Shown here in pieces: positions 9,727 through 21,993 of a stretch of 64,000 nucleotides of DNA. This DNA is from Cyclina sinensis (lineage: Eukaryota; Mollusca; Bivalvia; Venerida; Veneridae), in contig JAAONU010000004.1 of assembly GCA_012932295.1 (NCBI GenBank), positions 25,304,872 through 25,368,871 on the forward strand. Direction: 5' to 3'. The position numbers were made by a program, and so were the translations under genes. Below the pieces are notes generated by a model, which ran no database searches, was not told the origin of the DNA, and was given only the letters and a program-made list of their open reading frames with translations. Within the stretch, counting starts at the first letter, position 1. Every line of letters begins with the position of its first letter.

Positions 9727-12700
9727 GTAATTTTTTGTTGTTATTAAAGTTGTTAAACGGTATTTTTCAGAATTGTTAACAGAAATTCGCCTCGGGTGAC
9801 AGTATTCTACTCAGGTTGACAAACTGTACAGTCCCACTCGATGACAAATGGTACTGCTATACTATGTTATAAAAAAATACTTTAATTTTATATGTAATAG
9901 AAATATACATTCATTCAATGTATAAACTGCCTTCATAATCGCTCTTTAGAAACGTTTATCCTTTATTATCTTATCTTAATCCGCCATTAAGACTGAAACA
10001 AAAGCAGTTGACGTATAGTCTAAGTATATTGCAGATATTTCCAATATACAATTTCATACATGTATAAAAAGTAAAAGATATAAAGGACAAAACATTTTTA
10101 TCAATAAGATTTTTGACAGGTTATATGACCCAGTATAAAAGAATACAGTCAACTGTTTACATGTGGACATAGACTTTTCACATTTTTTTATGAAAGCAAA
10201 AAGTTCGTATACAGCACAGCTGTTCAAATAAAAAATTCTTAATTCATATTCTGACAGTAAACTTACCATACCTAAGGATAGTCTTTTATACGATTTGAAC
10301 AGCCACATACTCGAATAATATCAATTTCAGAATAGTCCAATGAAAATCGATCGGTCAAACGTGCAGCACTATAAATAAAACACTGTTATCAACAAAACTT
10401 GGTTCCAAAACAGCGGTAAACGTATTGTTGCTAGATACTATTTCCAATAATTGAAGAAACGGCAGATTTGTTATCGTATGTATAGATGCTTTCCATAGAT
10501 GAAGCGGTTAAATGAGCAGGTGTTTAACAAATGATGGAATAACGAAACTTTATTTATGCATGAAAATTGCAAATATATCTGATAGCATAGGTATAAATGA
10601 TTTCAATAGATGTAGCGTTTACATGTACAGACGATAGAGGAAAAATAAATTTTGATTTTTAATTTGTACATATGTAAAATTACTAGAACTCAAAACAGCT
10701 AATACTGTGACTAAATGGTCAAAATATCTGGTCAGTGGAACATATTTTATTATTATTTTTTCTATTATTATTAGCATTATTGATATTATTATGATGTTGT
10801 CGTTGATGTTGTTGTCATTCCGTTTGCTTTCATTATGCACTGAAAATGTTTAAACGTTTACTTATATAAGTTCCGAAACAAATCTGTACAGTTCTTTTCT
10901 TCTGTCCAATGCGTATATATCTTGACATTATGCATGGACAAAAAAAAAATAACGTAAGACTGAAACATTTTAGAAGAATTAGTAGTTGATGACGTTTTGT
11001 AATAGTTCGCACAGAAAAGTTACAAACAAGACATATTATATCGTTTTAGCACACTACATATTCTATACGATATTTTTATTGAATCATATATAATGTAGGG
11101 TGTCCTGTTGCCTTTTCCAGTGTTTAAAACAACAACAAAACAACTGTTAAAAATAAGTTCTGTTGCTGCACAATTGTTTTCCGTACTTTTCACTGCTAAA
11201 ATCATACAGAAAAAATATTTTCGCCACCTAGATTCTTAAAATTACTGCAAGTTGCTTGTAACAGACTGAAGACAACGAAAATGTGGCTCAAATGTTTTGA
11301 CATATATTTGATACATATCAAATTACTTTCAAAGAAGAGATCTTACACCAAGTCTTCTACTTTTTAACGTTATACCAGGTTAAATTATCTGTCAGACTTT
11401 CCCAGCTTCAGTATTATCGTTCTCCCTGCCAATATTACTTGATTTTGGTTTTTTTTTTGTTAGGAGATCAATGATGGACATTCCTGATAACAAATTATCT
11501 CCCTTACTCAGATAAAATCAAAGGCAGACCATATTGCACATTGGTCCTTTCATTTCGAATCCTCTAACTTTATCCTTGTTTCTCTTTGTGATAGTCATGA
11601 CATTTAAGTTTGAAAATTGTCACTAATATAATTAATAAAAAGTTAGGATTATCAAAAAAAAAAGAAAAAAATATTATGGTGTTCACAAAACATGTTGCTA
11701 AAATAAATGTGCCATCTGACTACCATCGTTGCAGATAATTAGGCTTAATTATCGCCATACAATAATGGCGATGAAAGCAGATGAATCCAATTGGAAGGAC
11801 CAAATTGAATGTAATATCAGAGAATATCCAGGGTAGATAATCCACTGATGTCCCCCATGATAATTCTTAGAAATCAATGTTCTGTTAGCAAAGATTCTTC
11901 GTAAAATCATTACGGTCAGCATCATCCTTTTAAGATAAATGTCAAAAGCTCTTCTAAGATAATTTAATTTATTGTTAACATATATATATATATATAAACA
12001 CACAGTTACAGTTATAAAAAACACAGTTTGTTTTGGACATTTCATGTTATAGCTGATCATACTCTAAGTACTTCAGCCGTTTTCAATTGAATCTAAAATC
12101 ATTATGTTGTAATGTGATTGAAATGTTATTATGATCATTATAATTGTAATTTAAATGTATGTTTGTATGCACATATTTCTTTTTTTAAACTCTGTACGAA
12201 TTTTGTTTCTTATTAATTTAAATGTTTCCTGATTCGAAATACCTACACAATCGGGGAATTATGCATTATATTGAATAAACTGAATCTAAACTGAAGGCAA
12301 ATATTTCTATGACAGTATTTCTTTAAAATCGCTATGCTTCTCTTAAAAAAAACTACTTAAAATGTTCTTGTTCCTTAGAATCACTTCTGTTGGCCAGAAA
12401 ATATTGGTATAAAAATCAAGGGAAATGAAATATGAAATAAATCATCTAAATAAACGTGAAATACATTATAACTACCAAAGAAGAATTTCTTGTTATCAAT
12501 TAAGACATTTAACATTTACCTTTAAACAGAAATATTCGGGCAAATGTCCATAGGAAAAAAAAGTATAGTCCTTTTTTTGGAAACTCGCAGATGCACAAGA
12601 TTGATTTAGTCTCTAACATAACACTATTTGCAGTAACATATTCGTCTCTCTTACAACAAGCAGATACGTTAACTTTGTATTTTGATGCGTTTGATTCTCC

Positions 12701-13033
12701 TGTACATTAAATGTCCTTGTATTGGATTCAAGCTGACATACACACTTATGTACATAATGTTTTAATGACATACAGTATTATTTATACATTGGGATTTTTC
12801 AACATAGTATAAGTAGGATATGTTTTTTTTTCTTTCCTCTTTTTTTTTTCATTTCGGTGCACAAAGCAGACCTACGAGACAAAATTTGAAATTTGTAGAA
12901 AGGTATTCCAAATTCAAGCGGGGTATATACATGTACATATTTTGGAGTTTTTTTTTTTCTTTTATTAGTTAATATGTGTGAGAAAGCAGGTGCACACATC
13001 GTCTTATGAGTAAAATGTTAAATTTACGAATAG
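9727..13033. other. AT-rich DNA, no gene established
   Basis: Contains a short (TA)n run at about 11981-11997 and several T runs. A minus-strand ATG at 10308 starts MWLFKSYKRLSLGM followed by ATG|GTAAGT, but there is no further support. Minus-strand frame 11749-12060 is hydrophobic and AT-rich, and overlaps a plus-strand frame MAMKADESNWKDQIE; neither is convincing. Confidence 0.4.
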
Positions 13034-13210
13034 GAAGTTGGCAGTAGCAGTACGCAGTAGCAGTTGGCAGTACAAATTAAATCAAGCGTGAAGTTGGCAG
13101 TAGCAGTAACAGCAGTAGCAGTAAGCAAAACGTGAAGTTGGCAGTAGCAGAAACAGCAGAAGCAGTAGACAAAACGTGAAGTTGGCAGTAGCAGTAGCAG
13201 CAGTAGCAGT
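13034..13210 (+). repeat. Left arm of inverted minisatellite: 44-bp GTGAAGTTGGCAGTAGCAGT units
   Basis: About three to four units of ~44 bp, anchored by CGTGAAGTTGGCAGTAGCAG at about 13087, 13131 and 13175, filled with CAG/GTAGCAG triplets. It is the reverse complement of the array at 13832-14100, about 600 bp away. Confidence 0.9.
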
Positions 13211-13800
13211 CGGAAACTCTGAAAGTCTGCGAGTGTTTGAAACAGTCACAGACCGGTGCAATCGAACCGGGAGGGTCCCTAGACGGTCTAGATTGGCAAC
13301 AAAATTCCTGAAAGTCTGCAAAAATGTCAGAAACAGTAGCCGACCGTAACAATGGACTCCGGAGGGTCTCTTAACATCAAAAATTACATTTTCCCTTTTG
13401 GCACCAAAATTCCTGAAAGTCTGCGAGAGTGTCAGAAACAGTCGCAGACCGGTGAAATCAACTCGGGAGGATCCCTAGACATCAAATATGACATTTTCCC
13501 TATTGGCACTAAAATTCCTGAAAGTCTGCGAGAGTGTCAGAAACGGTCGCAGACCGGTTAAATAAACTCGAAAGTGTCCCAAGGCCTTAAAAATGGCATT
13601 TTTCCGATTGGCACCAAAATTTCTGAAAGTCTGCGAGAGTGTCAGAAACGGTCGCAGACCAGTTAAATCGACCCGAAAGGGTCCCTACACCTTACAAATG
13701 ACATTTTCCCGATCGGCACCAAAATTCCTGAAAGTCTTTGAGAGTGTCAGAAACAGTCGCAGACCTACGCAAAAAACTCGGGAGGGTCTGTTGATGTTAA
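13211..13800 (+). repeat. ~105-bp tandem array between the inverted arms, about six units
   Basis: Units are anchored by CCTGAAAGTCTGCGAGAGTG, then CAGAAACGGTCGCAGACC, at about 13217, 13307, 13408, 13516, 13620 and 13728 (spacing 90-108 bp). Each also has TCGGGAGGGTCCCTAGAC and GACATTTTCCC-TTGGCAC. The 69- and 185-codon frames here repeat phrases such as KIPESLRECQK because the DNA repeats; there is no sign of a gene. This is the loop of the hairpin formed by the flanking arms. Confidence 0.85.
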
Positions 13801-13831
13801 AACATGTTTTATTTTCATTAAAACTTTCCTA

Positions 13832-14100
13832 CTGCTACTGCTCTCACTGCTACTGCCAGCTTCACGTTTTCTTTACTACTACTGCTGTTACTGCTACTGC
13901 CAACTTCACGTTTTGCCCTACTGCTACTGCTGATACTGCGACTGCCAACTTCACGTTTTGCCTACTGCTTCTGCTCTTACTGCTACTGCCAACTTCACGT
14001 TTTGTCTACTGCTACTGCTGTTACTGCTACTGCCAGCTTCACGTTTTCTTTACTGCTACTGCTGTTACTGCCACTGCCAACTTTACATTTTTCTACTGCT
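13832..14100 (-). repeat. Right arm of inverted minisatellite: six 44-bp units
   Basis: Six units anchored by TTCACGTTTT at about 13861, 13905, 13950, 13993, 14038 and 14082, each preceded by TACTGCTACTGCCAAC. Period is 43-45 bp, not a multiple of three, so the long frames rich in TATANFTFC and YCYCQLHV phrases are artefacts. The arm is complementary to 13034-13210. Confidence 0.9.
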
Positions 14101-14228
14101 GCGTACTTATTACTCACTTCCTATACATTTTAAATTTTAACCTAAGGTAAAACTTACAATAACTTTTGACTAGGACCTTCTCCAAATCATATGGAAAAGA
14201 GGATTTCCGATTCATTATTTTAGTTATT

Positions 14229-14285
14229 GTATCGCGCTGGTCTAGTAAGGAGCCGCGGATTCAAACCCCTCCTCTCCACTAAAAC
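14229..14285 (+). repeat. Possible tRNA-derived SINE head (weak)
   Basis: CGCGCTGGTCTAGTAAGGAG resembles the D-arm/box A region of a tRNA, and GGATTCAAACCCC about 15 bp later resembles a T-loop/box B (TTCAAAC). Spacing is too short for an intact tRNA and no acceptor stem pairs. I read it as a possible decayed SINE promoter region, with no second copy seen in the window. Confidence 0.2.
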
Positions 14286-14419
14286 ACCCAGAAGTCTTTC
14301 GGTTGAAGCATTGAACCATGTATTTGTGCTATCCACTGAACACGTAAAAAAATAACTAGTGTGTCTTTTGAACGTGATGCCTTTTATATCCTCCAATACA
14401 CCCCACAACATATTCTCCG

Positions 14420-17224
14420 AAAATCACTATCCTAGAAGATAGTAAGTACGACTTACTGTAAAATCATAAATCCTTCATCGGACCCAAGTTGATATTTTAG
14501 CGACTTAAAGACTAATGTCAGCACTTATTATTTCATTCCGTATTCTGCTTTTGGCATCGACCATTTTTGTCAGCAAGATATTTAAAACAAAATGCAAACT
14601 CCATGCAGGGATGTTTTTTCCGTACAGAATTCAATGAGTCGCGCTCATGTAAATAAAGACAATGTTTACGTTTTCCATGTTATTTTTTTTTTAAATTTAT
14701 AACTTCTACACATCTTAAATCGAAACAGTTGTTTTCTGAAAACTAAACAAAGAAAGAGAGAGAGAGACAAAAAACAATTTCTTAGTAAATTGTATTCGTG
14801 TACGTAGCCAGAACGAGCTTAAATCTAATCAAAGTGGCAGATATGTGCTAAAGTGTGAAAGGGATTAAATAACATGAAGAAAGAGGAAAAGATGTGAAAT
14901 CAGCTGCCCGTCCAGCTGAAACATTTGACGTAAATAAGGATTAAGTACCAGTATCATCGATATATAACCCAAATATTTCTTCGTGGTATGACAATGCAAT
15001 GCTTCATGATTTTCAGTATTTAGATACAAAACTGACGCCGTATGACTTACTTCTATTCAACGTTCGATATTGTCAGTAAACTGTTACAACTCCCATAACT
15101 TAGCTGAATGAAATATATTTTTCCATTGTCTGTCAATATGGTAATTCGTTGGTAAACTAAATGGAGGAAAACAGCTTGTCGACAAGACGTTATCTACTGA
15201 AGGTCAATATCCGAAGAAAGAACGGCAGTTTGATGTTATCCTTCTGTTTAATATGTATATTATAATAAACTGGAAACAGCTTGCTGCAGAATTGCAAAAG
15301 TTGTTTACTGATAGCATTGGTACATACATAAGATAGGTCGATGCAAATATGAACTTATTGACTGAAAGTTTATTATATATTTTTACAACAAACACCAAAA
15401 CATACTACAAAAACGGAGAATTTTGACTAAAAACTAGGAAGTAATCAAACGAATAAACAATTTTATTAGAAAGATTAACAAAACATAAAATGAACGAAGG
15501 AAGGAAAGAATGAAGGAATCTATCAGATATTCTTTCTCTTTCTATTTATCTCTCTTTCCATCTATCTATCTGTCTATTAATCAGTCAATCAGTCAATCAA
15601 TTCGACAAAAAGACACATAGATACCAGTATAGAAAACTGGATAACCTTTTCAGTAACTAAAGGCCAATCATTGTATGTGTAATAACAGTCAATCATAATT
15701 GGATAACAAACTATAGTCAATAATAGTTTCCACTTAATCTGTTTTTATCTGAAAATAATATATGTAGGAATAAGATAATGTCTTAATAACAGTGAATATA
15801 ATAGAGATTATAATTATATCCTCGCTGGAACTGTAACGGACGTTCATATAAATCGTTAGACGTATGTAGAGAGTTCAGTTCAAAACAAATGTAACGACAC
15901 TTGAAACGGGATGGAGATACAATCGAGTTGCACTTACAGCACGATAGATTATGTTTCTCTCCTTTAATCAAGACCACATGAAAATGTGATATGTAGCAGT
16001 GCGCTTTTTTCGTAAATGCATTTTGTCACATCTGAGAAAATACATTGATAAAGCTCCAAAGGGTTATTAGTTAAAGCAATGGAAAGAAGCGGATACGTTA
16101 AGTTGCACGCATTTAAGTTTGCTGATAGGAAAAAAATGATATGAGATACGATTTCGCCAAAAATCATACTTCAGCTCTGAGTTTCGCTACTTTAGATAAG
16201 TACTGGTAATTTTACATTCAGGTTTTTATTTTACCGTAACAACTTAAAGTCTCGGAAATTCGATGCTAGTTATAGAATGATGTTTCCGTTATAGAATTGT
16301 AGCCGCTAAATCGTCGACACTCTCTCAGTATAGAAAACGCAACATAAATTATTCGTAGATGTTTCTTGGTTAACAGTATTTAACTCGAACATTTAAAGTA
16401 AAGGATCAGCTTGCGTTAGTTATCAATCAAACATAACTCTTTTCGAATCGTACAGGAATTCTAGTAGAATGTGTATATATTACACAAGTAGTCTGACATA
16501 TCGCTATAAGTGCACAGTTTTGGTGAAAATTTTATTGCATTAATGTTTAACTGCAAGAACATATAGAGCCAAACAAAATATACAACCATCATGTCCTGAT
16601 TGTTACTACTGCAATTATTCGAGTCGTATTTTTTCTTGACTTCATTACATTAAGACATTTTCCAACTACGGATTATAAGTAGTCAGCCTGACTGCTCACA
16701 GGTCATTGAAATATTATAACAAACATTTACATAACATTAGTTTTTCTGACATAGAGTTCAATCCATTCAGTGTAAGGCTTATTTTAAGTTAAAGAAATCT
16801 TTTTTAGTTAACTGTTACCGTCTTTTCCATGACAAGTCATAATATTGTTACGACTGTACAAATTTAATACAGACGTTTTGTGTCCAGTACAATACATACA
16901 CGCATTCATTGTCTTTTCCATTTATGGTCTAGTGCTTAATTTCCACGAAATTCAGACTCAACCCGCAATGTGCTCGCTCAGTAGGTTTAATACTGCTTAT
17001 TAAAAATTTTCTTTGGAGCTACTCAGCTCGTTGATTTGAGTCGAATGCATCTGAAACATTGTAGACGGACATTTTTGACAGATATCATGTTACTTCAACA
17101 TCTGCATTAATCAACGCACGTCGATAATTTTGAGGTACCTCTGACTTGAGCACCGCCATTTTGAAAGACATAGCCGTGCATTGAAACTGTTATTCGTATA
17201 AGAAATTAGAAGAAAAAAATCCAG
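14420..17224. other. AT-rich DNA with a simple-repeat patch
   Basis: Holds AGAGAGAG at about 14755 and a TCTATCTATC / AGTCAATC simple region at 15525-15600. No gene, RNA or transposon recognised. Several minus-strand frames of 60-67 codons are of chance length. Confidence 0.4.
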
Positions 17225-17293
17225 TCACATGCTGAACTGTCGTTGTATCGAAATAGCAAATAATTTCTTCTTTACCAAGGCACCACGTGGCAC
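17225..17293 (-). CDS. Candidate 3'-terminal coding exon (weak)
   Basis: On the minus strand a good acceptor (TATTTTCTCTTCCAG) is followed by 22 codons and TGA: VPRGALVKKKLFAISIQRQF, then two more residues. The exon is short, nothing in the peptide is recognisable, and no upstream exon was found. The acceptor is the main evidence. Confidence 0.2.
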   Translation of the reverse strand: MPRGALVKKKLFAISIQRQFSM

Positions 17294-17299
17294 CTGGAA

Positions 17300-20094
17300 G
17301 AGAAAATATTCGTAGTGTATATAGCATTTCTTTAGTTGTAGGAACAATATTTCCCTGACCCGTGTAAATTTAATAAATTTTCCAGAAACTCGTGGAATTG
17401 GCATGACCTAAGTGAAATGTTAACCAGTTATTCAGATTGTACACTGCTAAAACAAGCATATGTGTAACAGAACAACAGAACTGAATAAATTCATTGTAAA
17501 CGTTACTGAGCAACAACAGACAATAACATTCAGTGTGTACTGAATTCAGATATTCTATGGAGCCTCATACTTTATGATAAATATTATACAGACAGTTATG
17601 GTGACATCAACATAAAATGGTATTTCGATAATTTCTTATTTTAGTACATGTTTTTGTTTCTGTTTTGTTCTCTGTCTCAATCCTCAGTTGACTACAATAA
17701 TTTCAAATCAGACTCATCACAAATGTCCAAACAATTAATTATAATTTATTATTAATTATTATTATTTATTTATTAATAATTTTTGCAAATAAAGTTACCC
17801 AGATTACACTGACAATTATTTGACAACGTATTATAGCATACTTATTGAATTTCAGATTCAGCTATTTTTATTTGTAAATGTAAATTTGTAAAATTAATTT
17901 CTTTAACTATATGATGTCGATCATTTAGATTGACTTGTATTTTAACTAGTTAAAATGATTTATTATACCGGCACAGGATGAAATAACTCATTCTAACACT
18001 GCAACGTCTCTTTTTAAACTATAAATACGGATGAAAAGAGTAGTTATACATCTTTTTTCCAGTAAACACTGCAATTCGTGCAATGAGAACACCCATTGTT
18101 GTCATCAATAGAACGTGTAATATCATCAGCCTAGGATCATTGTTAGGACATGTTTGATGTTGTCTCATGTTTAGGTAGACAGAGAAATGATACTGAAGTA
18201 TACAACACCCGAGTGTTTACAAATATCAGTACGGATTCATAACGCCAGTGGGATTATACGTTCCAAAAGTAGCATGAGTGACTAAGAACTCCGTTGCATT
18301 GTCAAGTAATGTCTAGGGATAAACACAGAAATAGAAATATTTTGCAAATAAGAACAAATTCCAGCGTAAGACAGAATAATTGCTTCTTCGAATAGTAGAC
18401 AAAAGCGATATAGATTCTAAAATTTGTTACCATAGATTTTTATTGTGCCATTAAGATGAAAAAAGTTCTACATTTAGAAAACAAGTTTAAAATAGAGTTA
18501 TTACGTAAACACATTGCTGTACAGTTTTGGAACCGTCTGCCTATTCGTACATGTATTGTTGACAACACAGCGCAGATAGAGAACAACCTATTAATCACTT
18601 CTACATTAAAACATGTATACTAAAAATTAGGTAAATGCGTTAATCGACTTGAGTCGTTTACATTGTAACTTGCACAGATAAAACAGTCCCTTCCTAGATC
18701 ATATCGAGTTTGTTCAAAATACATTATTCGACTCGGACAATAAATCCTGTAATTTGGCACAAACGTTAGTTGCAAAGCGATACATACTTTTCACAGCTTG
18801 TACGATAAGCAATCATAAAAAGTTTGATCAAAGATGATATGTTAAATTCATTCATTGGTATTGTGTTTCTTTTTGTAGTCAGTTGGGAACAGAAAAAGCA
18901 AAGGGATAAAAATGCAACAAACCTGCTGCAAAGATAACATGTATAGTGACTGTGCATGTCGACCTCTTTTGGCCAGTTGATCTCTATGCCTTGAGAGACT
19001 GATCTCTCGAAGACATTTTCATGACCCGGTCGAGCTTGAGAAAAGAAAATTTACTGTATGTCTTTTTTTCAATTTATAACACATTTGAAAGTCGCGATAA
19101 GAAAAAAAACTAAAATAATTTCTGTTCATGTTACACAACCTGAACACTTGTTAACATTCTAACATATTTTATAACGTTGCTTTTGATTATACATTTACCT
19201 TCTTTTTTAACAATAGCTGTATCTACATTCCATTGTAGAGGGCCAGACTGTTATTTGTATGTTATTTTTTCATGTAATATGTTGTCACTTGGTTTAGTTA
19301 TTGTTAATTAATAAACCAAAATTGATACCTGAAAGTAAACAGCTTGTTTCTTTTGATTAGCCTGCTTTGACTTTCTGTTTCTCATACCTAGACTAGAGTT
19401 TATATGAAACAATAAAGCGCTGACGCATTAAAGGCGGCGGAGGATGAGCCGGAATATCAATCAGTATATCAAATCTTGTGTTAAACTAAGCAAAAATCTT
19501 CTTGCAGATATCAGCATGCTGTATGCATAATAATAGCCATTAACTACGAAGTTATATATCTCTGAGATCTACACAAGTTATCTTAAGATGTTAGATTCGC
19601 CAACATAATTATCATCATAACCAATCAAAAGCTATCTTCATTAACAATATTAACAACAATCGTATGGAGAAGTATAAGTTGTAATTGCAAATATTATACC
19701 CGAAACAGAGTAGATCAAAAGCAATGATTACTTTTTTTACATACTATTTTGTCTAACAATTATTTCGTTCAAATATTCCATTTATAAATGGTATGAAAGA
19801 ATGTATTAATATCATGTTATTGTGTAATCTCATTTCGTATTTCTGCTTTATTTTTATTTTATTTTATTCAAATATTTTACATCTGCATTAAGCAATACTA
19901 TTTCCGTAGATTATTGCAAAGATAAAATCGTAAATAAGAAACTTAAGTATCGGCTTTTAAGCTTATAATTTACTTCTTAGAAAAAATAAAAATAGTAAAT
20001 AAATAAAAAATAAGAACAATACAAACACACAGAATTGATGAAATGTATCAAAATATCGATCAGCAGCTAAATAGAGGACATTTGTTTGTTTCGA
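17300..20094. other. AT-rich DNA, no gene seen
   Basis: Very AT-rich, including a TTATTATTATTTATTTATTA patch at 17740-17785. No gene, transposon or RNA recognised. Confidence 0.45.
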
Positions 20095-20243
20095 GTAGAT
20101 ATGGAATATTTATTTTATGCCTACCAATGAAATATAGGGAAATATCAGTAAGATAAAAGTGATAATACACTGTTTTGAATCAGTGAAATTACCATTTTGA
20201 TAATACACTGTTTGTGCCCGAACTACTTTTTTACCTGATTCAG

Positions 20244-20497
20244 CCAAGAACCACACTGCTCCAGTGATTGCAGGAAATAGTGAATCTGATCCTGCACCAA
20301 GAGGATTTTTCATTAACAGTCACTTTCATGAAAATGTTACTTTCAATTTCAATTCCTCTAAAACTGCAACCCAGCAACTATCTCAGCAGGTCATAAATTC
20401 CAGTCCAAAAGCTGGCCTGCTTGATGAAACTTCAGGAATTTCCCCAGCACGTAAATACAAGAGAATCCGCTGTATTTCAGACAGTGACAGAGAGTGA
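20244..20497 (+). CDS. Exon-like ORF carried inside the mobile element
   Basis: A textbook acceptor, ACTTTTTTACCTGATTCAG, ends at 20243. From there 84 codons run in phase 1 to TGA at 20495: AKNHTAPVIAGNSESDPAPR, later FFINSHFHENVTFNFNSSK, and ending KYKRIRCISDSDRE. Composition is polar with balanced codons, unlike the AT-rich chance frames around it. It would be a 3'-terminal exon; no ATG or upstream exon is visible. The inverted copy at 26.8 kb lacks about 180 bp from 20227 to 20407 and two smaller pieces, so that copy cannot encode it. This looks like a host gene fragment captured by the element, or the remains of its own ORF. Product not recognised. Confidence 0.4.
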
Positions 20498-20943
20498 AAT
20501 TTATTTACCTTGTTAAATCCAGTTATAATATTGAATTCCTAGTTGTGAACAATGATGAAATTCGCCATAAATTATTTAATAAGTCTGATTTGTTTACATA
20601 ACTCACATGGACAATATCCAATATGGCCAACTTTCAATTCAATTGATTGAATATTGAGTATTAATCCGCTTTTATAATTAAAGTATGTATGGCGAAAATT
20701 CAAAAAATATTGATAAACTGTGTAGACAAAAATAAATGTTATTTGATGAAAGTGTATTCAGTTTATTTCAGCAGAAGTAAAGTTATCATATGTATTAGAG
20801 ATTGTCTGCACTTTTTTTGTGCGCAGTAACCAAAGTACGCATTAACTGATTTGGGGCTCACCATGGGGAATTTATTGAAGGCCCTGATTACAAATGTCAT
20901 AAAAAACCCATTTTTGACGTGTTGGCATAAAATAAAAAGAAAA

Positions 20944-21095
20944 TTTGTTTGTTTTTTAGTGGAAGATGGGAATTTATTTCATCTCGTGAACACCATATGT
21001 TGATATTTTCACTCGTGGCTGCGCCACGAGTGAAAATATCACATATGGTGTTCACTCGATGAAATAAATTCTCATCTTCCACAAAAACAAACAAA
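20944..21095. repeat. Perfect-looking hairpin around CACTCGTGGC-TGC-GCCACGAGTG
   Basis: Arms GTGGAAGATGGGAATTTATT at 20959 and its near reverse complement ending CATCTTCCAC at 21082, with AACACCATATG in both arms and a tiny 3-base centre near 21022. The pairing extends outward through TTTGTTTGTTTT / AAAACAAACAAA. About 60-70 bp per arm. Copy 2 of the element (26245-27000) keeps the outer arms but has lost most of one inner arm. Confidence 0.85.
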
Positions 21096-21102
21096 TATCC
21101 TC

Positions 21103-21197
21103 TATATCTCATCGTGAAGTGATACAATTAAATATTTTCACGAGCGCGTAGCGCGAGTGAAAATATAAAAAAAATGTATCACTTTGAGATGAGATAT
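21103..21197. repeat. Second hairpin around GAGCGCG-TA-GCGCGAG
   Basis: TATATCTCATC and AAGTGATAC on the left pair with GTATCACTT and GATGAGATATA on the right; the centre is ATTTTCACGAGCGCG / CGCGAGTGAAAAT. It directly follows the first hairpin, giving a tandem pair of cruciform-capable palindromes. Confidence 0.8.
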
Positions 21198-21896
21198 ATT
21201 CCATATCTACGAAAAACAAACAAATTTTCTATTTATTTTATGCTAATACCAATAAACTTTTAGAACTGTTTCTTTGCTTACACGCGTATGAATACATGAT
21301 CGTGAAACTCAAATTCAATACACAGTCCGCCATCTTGAATTATACATGACACATAGAAACGTGTTGCATTCTAACGATTTATTTAGTCTACACATAATCA
21401 CCAAACAAATCATAGAAATAAACAAAGATCTACCTGCATATTTTTCTTCATTTTCCTTCTTTTACTTTCCACATTTTGCTGCTTACAGGGCATTCATATA
21501 AAATATGGCCTGTGCAATGACGAATCAAAATTCAGCCCCAATGCAGAGGTTCATCCTAAATAAATGCCCTTACAAGATCTAGATTCTTCCATAGGTTGAT
21601 CAAGAAGCAATACACTTCATCACATTTTCAAATAGCATAAATCCTGTGTATTAAATTTAAGATTTCACGTAAAATGCCATCTTGGGGAATAAATTGTTTG
21701 CCTACGTCACCTACTCTAAAGTGTGTGACATATAATTAACGGAATGGCATAGGATTCTCGAAATGGATCGGTCTATTGTATACATACAATGACTCTTTAA
21801 AATTCGGACTCTGCACTTTATGTTAGAATTTATTTTTATATATTTTATATTACTTGTAAAATTTCAAATTGTGGTTACTGAAAAGTAGTTCGGCAC

Positions 21897-21993
21897 AGTG
21901 ACTGATATAGAATCTATATCAGTCACACTGTGACTGATATGGAATATATTTCACTGATAGAACTCGGTATTTCATTGGTTGGCATAAAATAAA
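21897..21993. repeat. Short palindrome plus solo element end
   Basis: GTGACTGATATAG and CTATATCAGTCAC form an inverted repeat at 21899-21926; GTGACTGATATGGAATAT follows directly. TATTTCATTGGTTGGCATAA at 21968 matches the outer end of the 20.1 kb and 27.0 kb elements, so this is a fragment of the same family. Confidence 0.6.

Larger units (their letters stand above)
20095..21250 (+). mobile_element. Palindrome-bearing mobile element, copy 1
   Basis: This block is repeated in inverse orientation at 26245-27000 with clear but imperfect identity. GTAGATATGGAATAT at the left end (about 20095) is the exact reverse complement of ATATTCCATATCTAC at the right (about 21196). TTATTTTATGCC recurs at both ends and GGCATAAAATAAA inside (20922) and at 21981. 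The right third is made of two nested hairpins. The middle holds an exon-like ORF (20244-20497) and non-coding DNA. No transposase is present, so it is non-autonomous; the fold-back structure fits a MITE or foldback-type element, but the superfamily is not identifiable. Confidence 0.7.

Noticed and set aside
10267..10308. Minus-strand ATG exon MWLFKSYKRLSLGM with GTAAGT donor
   Set aside because: Only 14 codons and no promoter, acceptor or partner exon.
11749..12060. 103-codon minus-strand hydrophobic frame
   Set aside because: Includes a (TA)n-derived YIYIY run; no family recognised, no splice sites, and the opposite strand is also open.
13034..14100. Regular 44-bp repeats that could be taken for a CRISPR array
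   Set aside because: There are no unique spacers, the units are adjacent, arms are inverted, and the setting is an animal genome.
13593..14150. 185-codon frame, the second longest in the window
   Set aside because: It is produced by the ~105-bp and 44-bp tandem repeats; the 44-bp period changes frame at every unit, and similar frames are open on both strands.
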